DNA from: Ustulina deusta
Lineage: Eukaryota; Ascomycota; Sordariomycetes; Xylariales; Xylariaceae
Length of the DNA: 64,000 bases
NCBI GenBank assembly: GCA_023159155.1
Contig: JAJNNX010000034.1
Span: 1-64,000 of the forward strand
Direction of reading: 5' to 3'
Each line of letters opens with the position of its first letter. Position 1 is the stretch's first letter. Below the pieces are notes generated by a model, which worked only from the letters and a program-made list of their open reading frames with translations, was not told where the DNA came from and searched no databases. This document shows positions 12,325 through 24,256 of this stretch, piece by piece. Position numbers and translations under genes: made by a program.

Positions 12325-15300
12325 TTTAGTTATATAATAAAAAAATAAATATTTAAAAAAGAATAGAGTAAGGTTTGTATTATTTTTATTTTTATTTTTT
12401 TTATAAATATTATACTTATATAATAATTTTTTATATTTGTTTAATAAATATTTTAACTTATATAATTAGTTTGTTTGTTAAAACAAAAGTTTTTAATGTT
12501 TAGTTTAGCGTTTGTTTTATAAATATATTAGCTAGGTTATTTTTTTTATTAATTTATTATATTTTAAAGATTTTTTTTTTTTTATATAACTTGCGGAAAA
12601 ATATAATATTAATTATTAATTATTTTTTTTATATTATACCTACCTTTACTAAGCAATTATATAATAACTTTAAATTTAAACATAAAATAGTTAGGATTAA
12701 GGGCAATTTTAGCAAAACTATAATTTTTTAAAATATTATATAAAAAGCAATAGTACTATTAAATCTATTAATTATACTATATAACTTATTTATAAGTATA
12801 TTTTTAGTTACTTATTTATATTTATTTAAGTTCTAATATATAATATTGCTTTTAATTTTAAAGCTTAAATTTTTTTTTGTATAGCGCTCTATACTTAGTA
12901 TAATAATAAATCTAAGCTAGAAAGTTATATTTATATTATTTATAAACAATCTATCCGTAAAAATAAATAGTTTTATATAGTATAAATTAAATAATATAAA
13001 CATTAAACTATAATTATAGTTATTTATTTGCTATTAAATTTTTTTGTTTAGATTTTTAATGTTATATAGTATAAGGTTTATTATTTAGGTAGTAATATAT
13101 AGGTTATACACTATTTTTAGCTAGTAAATATTACTAATATATGCTTTTTTTGCTTATTACAAAATATATTACTAAGTAAAGTTAGCTATATAAAAATTAA
13201 CTAAATCTAATTAGTTCGTTTAGCTTTTCTAAGTTAAAATAAATTTTTTTTTAAATAATAGCATAATTTGTTTATTATTAAATTTTATAAAATAGTTTTG
13301 CTAAAGTGCTTTTTTTAGCTTTATATAAAACTTAGCTTATTAGAGTTTATATTTCTTTTTTTCCAAAAAGCCTAAAGTTATAAAGCTAAACATATTATTT
13401 GTTTATAAGTTAGTAATATTAAAGTTATATAATAGATTTTTTATAAACAAAAGATATAAGTTATATATAAAAATAATTATTTTTAGTTTTTTATAGTAGT
13501 ACTAGTAATACGTTTTAAATTAGTATAGCTTTAATTTTATAAATCTATATAGTAGTTATATAATTTAAAAAATTGTTTTATTAAAATATTTTAATTTTAG
13601 TTCGGATAGTAGTTATATAATAATTTTTCTAGCTAGTTTGTTTTTTAATTGTATGTACGCCTATATAATATTTTGGAGCTTGCCCGAAGCATTAAAATTA
13701 CGGATTAAAAAAAGGCCTAATATAAAAAGTAATTATTAATTTATTTGCTAGATTATAAGTAACTAAATAAAAACTATTTTTTTGTTTTTATTATTATAGC
13801 TTTATATAATAAGTTGGGACTTTTTATATAGCTTAGTTGTTTTTTTTTTAATTTTTTATATAAGCCGGGACTTAAAAATCCAGGTATTATTATGTTTAGC
13901 TAGGTTATATTTTATAAACTAAAATATACCTTGTGCAACAAAGTTATTAATTTTTGTAGCGTCCGATTTTTTAAATAGTCTATTAAATGTATTAATTATG
14001 CTATTTTTATATAATTTAATAGTTAAAGCATAGTTTTATTTCTTTTTAGGGGTTAGGAATAGTTAGTTAATTTATTATATAAAGGTTATAAAAAATTGTA
14101 TAGCTTTTTAGGGGTATTTTTGTTTTTTTTATATATTAAGCTTTTAAAAAAGTTATATATTTTTTGCTTTTTTGTTCTGATTATTTAAAAGTATTTTTTT
14201 AGTTATATAATAATATAGCTTAATTTAGATTTATTTAAACTATATTAAGCTATTTATTAAATTAATAATTATATTTAACCTTTCGATAGATTTTATTTTA
14301 TATAGTCTGTTTTAGTTTTTTTTTTTCTGCTATACTAGAACTTTGCTTTAGAAAAAAAACAATAATATATTATATAAAACTGGTCTGTTATACTAGTTAA
14401 TCGTACGGTTAATTTTAATTTTTGCTTTTTTTTTATATAATATTTTTATAGCTTTTTTTATAGCTTTTGTTTTTTATATAATATTAAGCAAAAGGGATAA
14501 GTTTTAGTTAACTTTAAAGTATGTTTTAAAGACTAGAAAGGTTAGTATAAGGCTATTTGGCTTAGTAGTATTATTTAAAGCTTTAATTACTATTTATAAA
14601 ATTGATTTATTTTTTATATAATAACTAATTTTAGTTTTTAATATATTGTATATATAGCAAAATAAGCTATATATTTTTTTGATTTTGCTTATTGTTTAGT
14701 ATGCTTTAATAAACATTATATAATATTAAAAGCTTATAATTTTAGTTTAGTTCTAAAACTTTTTAGATAAAAAGTTTATATTTAAGTTATATATAATATT
14801 ATTAGGAGATCTTTAATATATATTAATTTAATATTTATATAGCGCTTTTTAAATATTTTATATAAATATTAATTTAAAAAATATTGCTACTTAGAATAAT
14901 ATAATAGTATTAATTATATAAAAGATTTGTTTATTGTTTATTTGTATAGTATTAATTATTATTTTATAGTTAAAATTGTAATTGTTTTTGATCGAAAACT
15001 TAAAACGTTAAGGTATTTATTTATATAACTAGCAATAATAGCAGAACTTCTAGATCTTTTTTAAAATTAAATAATTAATATTATGTTTTATATAACTAAG
15101 CATTTTATATAATCTTTCTATATAAAGATGTCTAAATCGGCAGTAAAGCTATTATAGTTTTATTTTTATAAAAAATATACTAGCTTTATATAATTTAATA
15201 TTAAAAAATAAATATTCTTATTTATATATAATAAAAATAGTTTTGCTGTTTTTTTATATAATAATATTTTTTATATTATTAAAGTATGCTTGTAAGCAAT

Positions 15301-17892
15301 CGGTATTCTTTAAAAAAAATAGAAATAATGTTAAGCTATCTAAAATATAATATATTGTTATATTAAAAATATTTTTTATTTATATAATATTTATAGCTAA
15401 AATTATATTATTATTATTAAACTTAATATGTATAGTTCCTAATATCTAATTAATTTTTATACAAAGGTATAATCTAATATAAGCTTTTAATTGTGCTTTT
15501 TTTACTATTAAATAGTTTAAAACGCTTATATTTTATAGTTTGCTTTAGTATTTTATATAATACTAGTTATTTAAAATAAACTAGTTGGACAGAATATCTG
15601 TTTTATAGTTTTAAATATTTTTTTTAGTTATATAGTATATAAATATATTATTTATTAAAAATTAAGTAAACTAGCTTTTAAATTTTTTATTTATGTTTTT
15701 ATTACTTTTGTTTAATTCTAAGTACTTTTTATACTTTATTAAATATATTAAGAACTTTTTAAGTATAGGTTTAATATTATATATTATTTTATATAAGTTA
15801 AAATATTAGTTTTTTATATAAGCTTGTTTTTAGGAGGTATGTTTTATTAATTAATATTTTTTTTTTTAGTATATAAAGTATTTTTTGTTTATATAATTAT
15901 TTTTAAAATTCTAGTTCTTTAAATAGTTTTATTATATATTTAGTTTGCTTAATAATTTAAAAAATCTAAGTTAGTAGTTTTTTATATAATAATTTTGGTT
16001 ATATTTTTTGTTAATAAAATAAGCATTATTATTTTTTTATATAAAATATTTCGGTATATTATCTGTTATTACTTAAATATATGTTCGGAGGTTAAAAAAG
16101 AAACTTTTATATGTTAGCTTCTGGAATACAAGTGCTATAGCTAGTTTAGGTACTTTTTAATACGCTTATATAATAGTTATACTTAATTAGATTTTTTTTT
16201 GGTAGTTTGCGTTAAATGTTTGTTATACTTTTGTAAGTTTATTAATTATAAGTTTTAGTACTTTGTGCAGTACTAATTTTGGGTTTTTTTTATTTATTTA
16301 TATAAATATAATCAAAGTCCAGTTAGCTTAGTACTAGTTATAGTTCGTATTATTATTAAAATAATTATTTATTATATAATAGATTTTATATTATATTTTT
16401 TTTAGTTTAATATAATATATATAATATTTTTTTGTAAAATTTTTTAAAATATTTAGAAATATAGCGTAGTATTGGTTTTTTATTATTTTAAACTATTAAT
16501 AAATATTTATAAATAAGTATACTTTATTATAAAGTAAGTTATATAAATAGCTTATATAGTTTTTTTTTTTTTTTATATTTTTAAAAAAGCAGTATATTTT
16601 TTAGACAAAAGTGGTCTGTTTTATATATTTTTTATAAAAAATAAATCTAAAAAAAAACTATTTAATATAGGTTCTAGTATTATACAAAGGTATATTTGTA
16701 GTACGGGGGTCTAAAAAGGGTTATAAACTATAGAGTACTTATATACTAGTTAGAAGTTTAGTTTATAGCTTGTTTTTAGCATACAATTATATATTATTTC
16801 TAATATATGTTAGGCTTTTATAGTTAGTTATATATATTTAGGGTTTTAGTTCTTATAAGGTTAGAATTATATATTTTGGATAGGTATTAGTTTAGGCTAT
16901 ATAGGTTCTAGTTGTTTGATTTTTGGTTTTAGTTCTATTTATATAATGGGTTAAAGGGTTGGAGTAGGCTAAGAGGTTTTCTAGGAGGTAGTTTGGAGTT
17001 ATTAACTAGGTATAAAAAAGACTAATAGTTGTTATGTAATAAATATTTAAGCTGTTTAAGTTAGAAATCCTAGAAATTTAATAATTTTAAATTTGCTTTA
17101 TATAATTATAGCAAATTATTTATAAGCTATGTTTTTTTAACTAGCTTTTATATGTTTTTTTTTTTAACTATTATTATAAATTTTGTATATATGTTTTAAT
17201 AGATTATATAAAAATAATTTATTATTTATTTTTTAAAGTTTTTTTTAAACATTTTTTAGAATAGCTATCTAAACTTTTTTATATTTTAGTATTTAATAAA
17301 TTAGTAAACAAACTATATATTTATTATAACTTTACTTATATAAGATTTATTAAAGTTTTTGCTTTAAAAATTAAGGTTAATATAGTTTTATATAGTTTTT
17401 GTACTAATACTAATATTTTTAGCAAGTTTTTTATATATAAAGTTCAAGCATAACTTAATAGATTTTATTAAAATGTTTAGTACTTTTTGTGCTATAATAA
17501 AATAAAAAGGGAGGAAAAAAATTAAAAAGTTTGTTTAGCTATTATATAACAATATAGTTAGAAGTAGCACAATTGTGTGTTATTTTTTTTTTTTTTTATA
17601 TAATATTTTGTTAGTCTAAAAAAAAAGGTTGTATTATATAATAAAAAAATAGATTTTTTTGTTTTTTGTACAATAAGCAAATATTTTATTAGTCTAAAAA
17701 AAAAAGTTATATTTGTTTTATTTTTAAACAATACATATTAACCGGTTAAAAAAAGTAATTATTATATAATAAAAAAATAAAATATAATATAAAGTTTTTT
17801 TTATTTATAAAAAGCTTAGCTCTATTTTTACTTTTGCTAATTTATAGTATTTTTATAGTTAGGTTAAAAGTGCTTTAGCAACTACTAATTAG

Positions 17893-18177
17893 TATTAAAT
17901 AGGCTATATATAATATTATATATAAAAGTAAATAAATATATATTAATAGAATATATTATATTATATTATATCTAAATCTTATATTAAAAAAAAAAAAAAA
18001 AAATGTTTTATATAAGACAGAATTTTTTTTAAGGAAAGAATTCTGCTAGCGTACAAGCTAAAACAATAAAAAGAAATAAGGTCCCTATAGCTAATAGTCT
18101 CCGTATAAAGACATCTGTTTACCCGTATAATGCACGGGTGCACGATATAGTTATAACTAATGCTAGTTATTCTAATA
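17893..18177. repeat. Right LTR of family B element
   Basis: Begins TATTAAATAGGCTATATA and ends GTTATTCTAATA. It keeps more C and G than the left LTR in its second half (around 18030-18150), so it was less heavily mutated there. Confidence 0.87.
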
Positions 18178-18182
18178 TTTTA

Positions 18183-18291
18183 TATATATAGCTATAAAGT
18201 TATAGGTTAGCTTATATATAGATTTTTTATTTTATTGCTATATAAGTTTAGAGTTTTTATAAGTTTTATTAAAACTATATTAATTATTATA
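18183..18291 (+). mobile_element. Family A copy, right part of the interrupted 3' LTR
   Basis: The sequence resumes the family A LTR exactly where it was broken at 10872 and ends TAATTATTATA. Left plus right pieces give 228 bp, matching the other LTRs. Confidence 0.8.
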
Positions 18292-18867
18292 GTTTACTTT
18301 AATATATTAATATATATTTATAATAATATATATAAATAATAGAACTTTAATTAAATAAAAATAACTTTTTAATAAATATAACTAGTAGTACTTTTTTATA
18401 CTAAAAACGCTAAAATAGACTAGTTATTTATAAACTAGTATATAATCAAAATTTCCTAATTAGGCTTATAAGCAAAAAAAAAAAATTCCTAATAAAAAAG
18501 CTTTTTGTTCTACTTATTACATTTGTTAAAACAAAGGCATACTAACTCAATGGATTGACTCAATAGAAGCCAATGGCAATGGGATCCACATAGTTGAGGC
18601 TGTTATCTGGATAGCCCACTCTTTCCTGTTACAGTACCTAGGTACACAGTGTGTATTGTTCGCTCTGGCCTTCTTCAGGCAGTAACAGTGGCAGTCACCA
18701 ACGCATCACAACGTCGACCTTTTTCAACTAACAATACCTACCTACCTCCTTGAAATTTTCCTTACTCCGATCAACTTCACTCCTGCAATCAAAATACTGA
18801 CAAGAACCCAGACTCGCCATTACTTGGAGAATTTCTTCGACATCATAGTGCTAGAGATTGTTAAGCA
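18292..18867. other. Boundary from RIP-mutated DNA to normal composition; leader of next gene
   Basis: AT-rich sequence continues to about 18530 and then changes within a few tens of bases to normal composition. GTACCTAGGTAC, a palindrome recurring in the window, lies at 18634-18645. A pyrimidine-rich leader precedes the start at 18868. No gene seen. Confidence 0.6.
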
Positions 18868-19463
18868 ATGGATACCGCCTCACCTATCAAACAACTCACC
18901 GTTTTTCCAGTGGAAATTAATAAGTACCTGATCGAATTAGAAACGTCAACAGAGAATGCGCCACAGAATGGAGACATGATTCTTGGTCACTCACTTCTTT
19001 CATGTATACTGCAGGACAGTATTGATTATATCACGCAAAAAGGCTATGAAAAACAACCGCAAGCTTCCCGAACCCTTTCCCTGGGTTTGTTCACGTATGT
19101 GCTAAAATTTTGAAGGATTGACACCGATCATGGAGAGTTCCCTACACTAAGTGCCAGCCCGGCGCCGGATTGGAGGGTTTTGCAAATGTTTCAAAGTAGT
19201 GCTGGCGATTCTACCAGGGTGTGTCTGCTAGCCGATACAGCCTGGCCAGAGGGTAATGCCATCTCTGCCGCCGAGGATGAATGCATTCGGCAGACCACGA
19301 ACAATCGCCTAAAATATGGCCGCCGTAACCCTCCTGACGCTATTTATGTAAGAAACCCTATGCTTGATGCGTGTTGCAGAACTTACAGTTTGTGTCGCGA
19401 ATAGACAACAGTGCTCTCGGCCTCTGGAGTGACGATGCGTGTCGTCTACGGAAAAAGGGTTAA
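18868..19463 (+). CDS. Hypothetical protein, probably spliced
   Basis: I do not recognise this protein. An ATG at 18868 opens a frame ended by TGA at 19111, but the same frame stays open on both sides. A good intron, GTATGT at 19095 to CCAG at 19157 (63 nt, in phase), removes that stop and joins the segments ending LGLFT and starting PAPDWRVLQ. A second, weaker intron (19348 GTAAGA to 19388 ACAG, 41 nt, unusually short) would lead to a C-terminus ending RLRKKG at 19463. The product would be roughly 165 residues with no signal peptide or membrane segment. It is the first gene after the repeat island. The second splice and the 3' end are uncertain. Confidence 0.4.
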
Positions 19464-19513
19464 GAATGGGGACCTCTATGTTCGCATTAGTGATCCCGTC
19501 GACTTAGCGAGAT

Positions 19514-20266
19514 CTACTGATCTGACGAAGACTGTCCAAACGTTGGTGGTGTCGTCCGTAGAGCTTCCCGACTTGATGAGAGACGAACCGGTTTCCTAGC
19601 AATTGTGGTAACTTGGGCTACAGACAGTTCCTTTTCTCCGTGGACCGGAAGAATGTAATAGTTGGTTTGATGCGCTAATCGTTCTTCTTGGTATTTCTTG
19701 GGGACACGGAGGGAAATCTGAACGGGGCTTGTGATGCGGTCCTGACGCGGGCGGTACAACCCACCCTGCAAGTCCTCTGAGTCATGGGCAGACAAGGTTA
19801 TAGTTGCATTGGCGTAAATGGCACCCATCTGCCGTGCCTCTCTTTCCAAGTCATCTACATTGTCATGAATAATGCATATAGCATCAATCCAAAGAAAACG
19901 GAATCCCAACTGCCTTGTGGCAAGAATAGCGTCACGCAGGGTTAATGGCAATGAGCTAAATTTGATTGCCTCCGTACGATCTTGTAGCAACTCTTTTGTT
20001 GTAGCAATATCGGTATTGCGATCTCGACAATACGATAGAGCGAGATATGCGGCACGTTCGCCGTTACTCGCATGGAGATGGGGTTCAGTTGTTTCATTTC
20101 CGACATCTATCACCCGCGTAGGTAGCACGGGATTTGCGTCCTTTTCCTTGCTGCAAACAGAGTGATGAAGCTGACAGTTTTCGAGCCAGGCATGAGCAGT
20201 CCTAAATGCCCGGGGCGATGCTGTTCCGAGCGTAGCATCATCCGGGAACCTTCTTTGGTCTACCAT
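19514..20266 (-). pseudogene. Heterokaryon-incompatibility (HET) domain fragment
   Basis: The 250-residue frame carries the first half of a HET domain (Pfam 06985). It has the lead-in LPTRVIDVG, then YLALSYC, then LPLTLRDAILATRQLGFRFL, WIDAICII and the ANATITLSAHDS block. HET proteins trigger cell death after fusion of unlike fungal individuals. Here the near-invariant tryptophan-glycine after SYC is replaced by arginine-aspartate. The frame ends before the usual RGW.LQE block, leaving a tail unlike the family. It overlaps the 3' end of the convergent ORF region at 19411-19599. I read it as a truncated, decaying gene; a functional HET-like short protein is possible but less likely. Confidence 0.75.
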
Positions 20267-20635
20267 GAAAGCATCTGTTCGCGAAGTTAGAGATTGATGA
20301 CATCCCGCCTAAAAGCCGTATTCCTGGCGGCCACCCCAAGGTAAGACAGGAAGAGAGCATACCAGAAAGGCCATAGACCTCCAAGGCTTCGCGCTGGTTT
20401 TCGCAATGTATAGTAACGCGAACGTCGTAAATTGAGAATTTACTTGTGAGAAATACTCCAGTCCTATTCTCCGCCTGTTGCAATTTTTGGTCTGGCCTAG
20501 CCTATCTGCCACTATGATGAACTAAAGCGTTCTCAAAGACCGCGCAGAGAGAACATCCTTCCCTGGCGGATCGGTTCAGAGAACGTCGATCTGGGTAAAG
20601 TTTAAACGGAGCGGACATACGAGGTGACATTTTTT

Positions 20636-21571
20636 TCAGAAATTTGGTACATTGCGCGCATTTGGGTGCCCCCCTGGAACGTTCTCCGGGTTGGGCTTCC
20701 CGGCCACGGAGGATAGAAGAGAGAAAATTTTATTGAAAATCCCTGAGCAGTCCGGCACAGGACTTGTAGAATATTTACTATAGCAGTCGCGGAAATCCGG
20801 ATGGCCTATAATGTAGAGATGCGCTGCCCGGCAGGTAGAGGGCGGAAAGATATTGGTATCTTCTAATAACATCTGTGCCGACTCTCGTAGGCTGTCGGGA
20901 GACACATTCTCGCCCAAAGCGGCGTCTTCTGAAAGCCGAGCGTCATGTCTGTAGAGGAAGTCCGTAATCCACTCATTTCTTTCGAGAAACGCAAGGTCGA
21001 GGAACGTCCATCCATCCGGGGACGTTTGGGTAAGGTCTGCCCCTCCGCCAACCAGAAGTTCCACTGCCGGATGATTCCAAGTCCGAATGGCTTCGTGTAA
21101 GGGCAAGATTCCAGCAACACCCGAGCGATGCGTGTCCTGGTCATTGAATGATCGCTCTTCACCCCTTGCATTTAGATCTGCGCCATTGTCGACAAGAAAC
21201 TTGACTGCTTCGGAATCGGACCTGAAGATGGCTTCGTGTAATGGGGTTCTCCCGAGTGCATTGAGCAGGTTGATTTGAGCACCATGCTTCAACAAGACAG
21301 CTGCAGTATCGAACTGATGCTGTTTTATACTCATGTGAAGTGGTGTGTTGGAGTTTGCCCAGCTTCTTTCTGGATTGAAGCCATGCATGACTCCAGTCTG
21401 ACGCCGACCTTCAATATCGGCTTGGCCCCATTGGATATTAGGATTCAAGCCCCCCTCCAGGGCTTCCCGTACATCTTCGGGATTGTATTCTGAACGCGCA
21501 AACCTTCTATAGACCAAGGAAACATCAATGTGCTCCTGCGCTAACTGTCGCTTGGCCTCGTTTGACGACAT
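20636..21571 (-). CDS. Ankyrin-repeat protein
   Basis: A single uninterrupted frame of 311 residues. At least three ankyrin repeats are clear: NTPLHMSIKQHQFDTAAVLL at about residue 75, then GRTPLHEAIFRSDSEAVKFL, then a longer insert-bearing repeat LPLHEAIRTWNHPAVELL, with a weaker fourth around DGWTFLDLAFLERNEWITDF. Ankyrin repeats bind proteins, so the partner and role cannot be read from sequence. The C-terminal third is not repetitive and ends in a Pro/Asn-rich tail. It points the same way as the HET fragment 370 bp downstream, and could be a stand-alone gene or the sensor part of a broken STAND-type gene. Confidence 0.8.
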   Translation of the reverse strand: MSSNEAKRQLAQEHIDVSLVYRRFARSEYNPEDVREALEGGLNPNIQWGQADIEGRRQTGVMHGFNPERSWANSNTPLHMSIKQHQFDTAAVLLKHGAQINLLNALGRTPLHEAIFRSDSEAVKFLVDNGADLNARGEERSFNDQDTHRSGVAGILPLHEAIRTWNHPAVELLVGGGADLTQTSPDGWTFLDLAFLERNEWITDFLYRHDARLSEDAALGENVSPDSLRESAQMLLEDTNIFPPSTCRAAHLYIIGHPDFRDCYSKYSTSPVPDCSGIFNKIFSLLSSVAGKPNPENVPGGHPNARNVPNF

Positions 21572-22651
21572 GAGCGTGGCTTTGCTTTTCGTTTATTTGA
21601 TGTTGCAAGTTCAACTAGACGAAGATGTGTCGTTACCTACTAGCTCGGATAATGGGCATGGGCAGTCTTATACATAGCGTTTTAGGCAGCAAGCTATGCT
21701 GGATTCAGGCACAGCAGGACTTTGATGCATGGTGGAGGTCATCACCCAGCCAAGCTTGCTGTTCAAACACAGCTAAGCTATGCGGATCTTGCAGCCAGGG
21801 ACGTCGCCAAAATTTGGATTAGAGACTGAAATATAATGTAAATATGGGGATTCTGAGTCCCTTTCGTGTGGGATAGTGAACGTCTGTTTTGGACCCCAAA
21901 ACCTTCAGGTGTGGGACCTCCTATTCCAATACTCAACCATTGATAGGCAATAAAATTCGAGAGGCGATGGTATTACAATATACCATTCTAAATTACTGTG
22001 CCATTGTAACGCTTAGTTCAGTTATTTGCGCCTTGCATTAAAAGTATCCAGGCAGCCTAACATATCAATTATCTACAAGTCTCAAGATTGGTGGATTGAT
22101 CGCCAGCTCTCCTAGATAGTAATTAATATTAGCAACACACTCATCTGCTAGTATAGGTACAACCCACGAGTCGACCACTTAAATAATTCCAGCACACCAT
22201 CTTCCACTTCAATTTCCTCCCTTTTATCCGAGGTTACCACCGTGAGATTCTTACCCCGCCGTTCGAGTTGTTGGCTTTGATACGTGCGACCCTTATCAAA
22301 TACAGAGGTCTGGGTTCACTTGTGGTAGCGCGTTTCTGTGGTGGCTGCTATGGCGGGACACTGGCCTCTGGCTGCAGCTGGACCAATAAAGAAATGCTAA
22401 TGGGCTACAGATTTCCGAAGGATAAAAGTAATATGATTATCGTCATCGCCGGGGATCATTTCAACTGCATCACGCAAGAGACTGAAAGTCTATATTTCTA
22501 TTTATAGCCCCTGAGTCCAGGTACCTATCCTATTTTGCTGCATACACACTTGCCAGCAGGTTGGTTATTCTATTCATGAAGGATTTAGTATTTGATCAAT
22601 GATACCTCTTATTGGTTGCCGGCGTTGCTTGCTTCGTCAAACTGCCTCAAA
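21572..22651. other. Gene-free interval, about 1.1 kb
   Basis: Only short chance ORFs on both strands. It contains the upstream region of the minus-strand ankyrin gene and the 3' flank of the kinase gene. No RNA gene, repeat or element end seen. Confidence 0.5.
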
Positions 22652-24256
22652 TCAGGCCTTACAGAACCAGGGATCTTGTAAAATCTCCGTGGCCGATGGT
22701 CTGTTAGCAGGGTCATACTGCAGAATCCGGCGAATGAGCGACTTTACTTGGTCCGCTTCGTTCTCGTTAAGATCGGGGTAAGCTTCATCGAACAATTTTT
22801 CCATCGACGTCGGTTGGGGTATGATTGGTTCCTTCTTGTCCGCAACGCCTTCTATAAGGCAATTATAGAATTCCCTTTGCGGAGTAAAATATAGCGAAGA
22901 CGTTTTCCAGTGTTTATACAATTCTTCGGGCAAAGGTCCAAGGTACATTGTCATATCGACTAGATGATCGTCATCTTGAGTAACTTGGGACCCGAACCAC
23001 AGCGCGCAGAAAAGGCGCCGGCCTGTCATAAGCTCAAATAAAAGGCAGCCGAAACTCCAAACATCAAATGTATCATTTACGGCCCCAGTAAGTATGAACT
23101 CAGGAGCTCGAAAACCAGCTAGGATAATGGGCTTTATCGGCGGGTCCGTAAAGAAGTATGCTATTGAGCGTGGTTAGAACATGTAACCAAGAGTTGTGTA
23201 TCACAAGCACAAAAAGAAACATTTCGGGAACGTGGGAAATACTAACCGCCGCCCATATCGGATACCTTGATTTTAAGGTCGTTAGTATAGTTGGTAAAAG
23301 CGGCTAGCGGCTGTGCAATGCAGAGATAACGAGGTGCCCATCGATCTTGTTTACCGTCTCGTCTCAGCACCGGGGGGGAAATCGAGTTGGCTTGCGCAGA
23401 TTGTTCCTGCTGGAGCAAGTTCTCGGCCTTCGAGTCTATGTTATCAAGAGCAAAGAGCACTGTAATATGGATGCTCAGTAAATACAACCTCAAGTTACTA
23501 AATGAGGGCTTTGGGAATACCCTGGGGTTCAATGACCCGACGGCTTGCTCGAAGAGCGGTTTGAGCTCCAGGAGTAGTCAAAAATGGAAGAAAATAGAGT
23601 TCAATGTTACTTACTGTTCCCTGGCTGGAAGTCTCCATGAGCAATTCCATTCTCATGGAGAAACACGAGGGCCTGCAAAGACTGCTTAAGGATGGATCTT
23701 GCCGTCTGAGGAGGATAGCGTATTTCCATTCCCAATTTTCGAACTTTGAATAGGGGCAACTCTGCGGCCATGGCATGGACATTCGGACCCATGGGCTCGA
23801 ATACCAAGCACTTATGAAGGCCATTGGGGCCGGGGTGCTCAAAGCTGTCGAGTAGCTTGGTAAGGTGACGAGCTGCCTGGACGGGTGCGACCTGAGAGAG
23901 GTGGTGCAGCATTCGCGTCTCATCTGTCAAACCTGAGAGATCCGAAACCAGAATCTTCAGGGCGACATATCTCTCTTCCCTTCACAGAATGAGCTGGGCC
24001 GAGCTTAGCGTTATGGGGGGTACACTTGCTTCCTATCGCGGGCCAGCCACACGGTTGAGTACTAGCCCTGGCCGAGCTTGCGGATGACCTTGTACCGGCC
24101 GTCGTCGAAGACATGGCCAAGATGGACAGGATGGTAACCGCCCGGGCGATACTTCTCTACCCATTCGCAGGGCGACGTGATTATCTCGAACCTCGATTCA
24201 CCGCGGCTTGGCGGCCTCGACGGGGGTGTTGGGGGAGGGGAAACACTCGTTGACAT
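22652..24256 (-). pseudogene. SRPK-like protein kinase with an in-frame stop codon
   Basis: Four exons (24256-24024, 23979-23615, 23459-23247, 23160-22652) join in phase to 440 codons. Each intron has good signals (44, 155 and 86 nt). The fold is that of fungal SR-protein-kinase relatives: the lead-in YRPGGYHPVHLG, glycine loop GQG-stop-YSTVWLARD, VALKIL with the ATP lysine near 86, catalytic loop HGDFQPGN with Asp194, metal-binding SDMGG with Asp267, and the C-lobe FDVWSFGCLLFELMTG. Codon 65 is TAG where a glutamine or similar is expected in the loop. CAG-to-TAG is a C-to-T change. All other key residues are intact, so this looks like a recent loss, readthrough or a sequence error. Confidence 0.82.

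Larger units (their letters stand above)
10873..18177. mobile_element. Family B LTR retrotransposon, RIP-mutated, nested in a family A LTR
   Basis: The 7305 bp element has 287 bp and 285 bp LTRs and the target duplication TTTTA (10868-10872 and 18178-18182). Removing it rejoins a family A LTR of the expected 228 bp. The interior has no intact ORF, so gag-pol could not be read and orientation is unknown. A less mutated patch at about 11280-11720 keeps G and C. Much of the interior is C-poor but G-bearing on the plus strand, which suggests C-to-T change mainly on that strand. Confidence 0.88.

Noticed and set aside
1..18291. Mitochondrial DNA insert or centromere as an explanation for the AT-rich block
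   Set aside because: LTR pairs with target duplications and paired inverted copies explain the structure. No mitochondrial gene or conserved rRNA segment was seen. A centromeric or subtelomeric location cannot be excluded.
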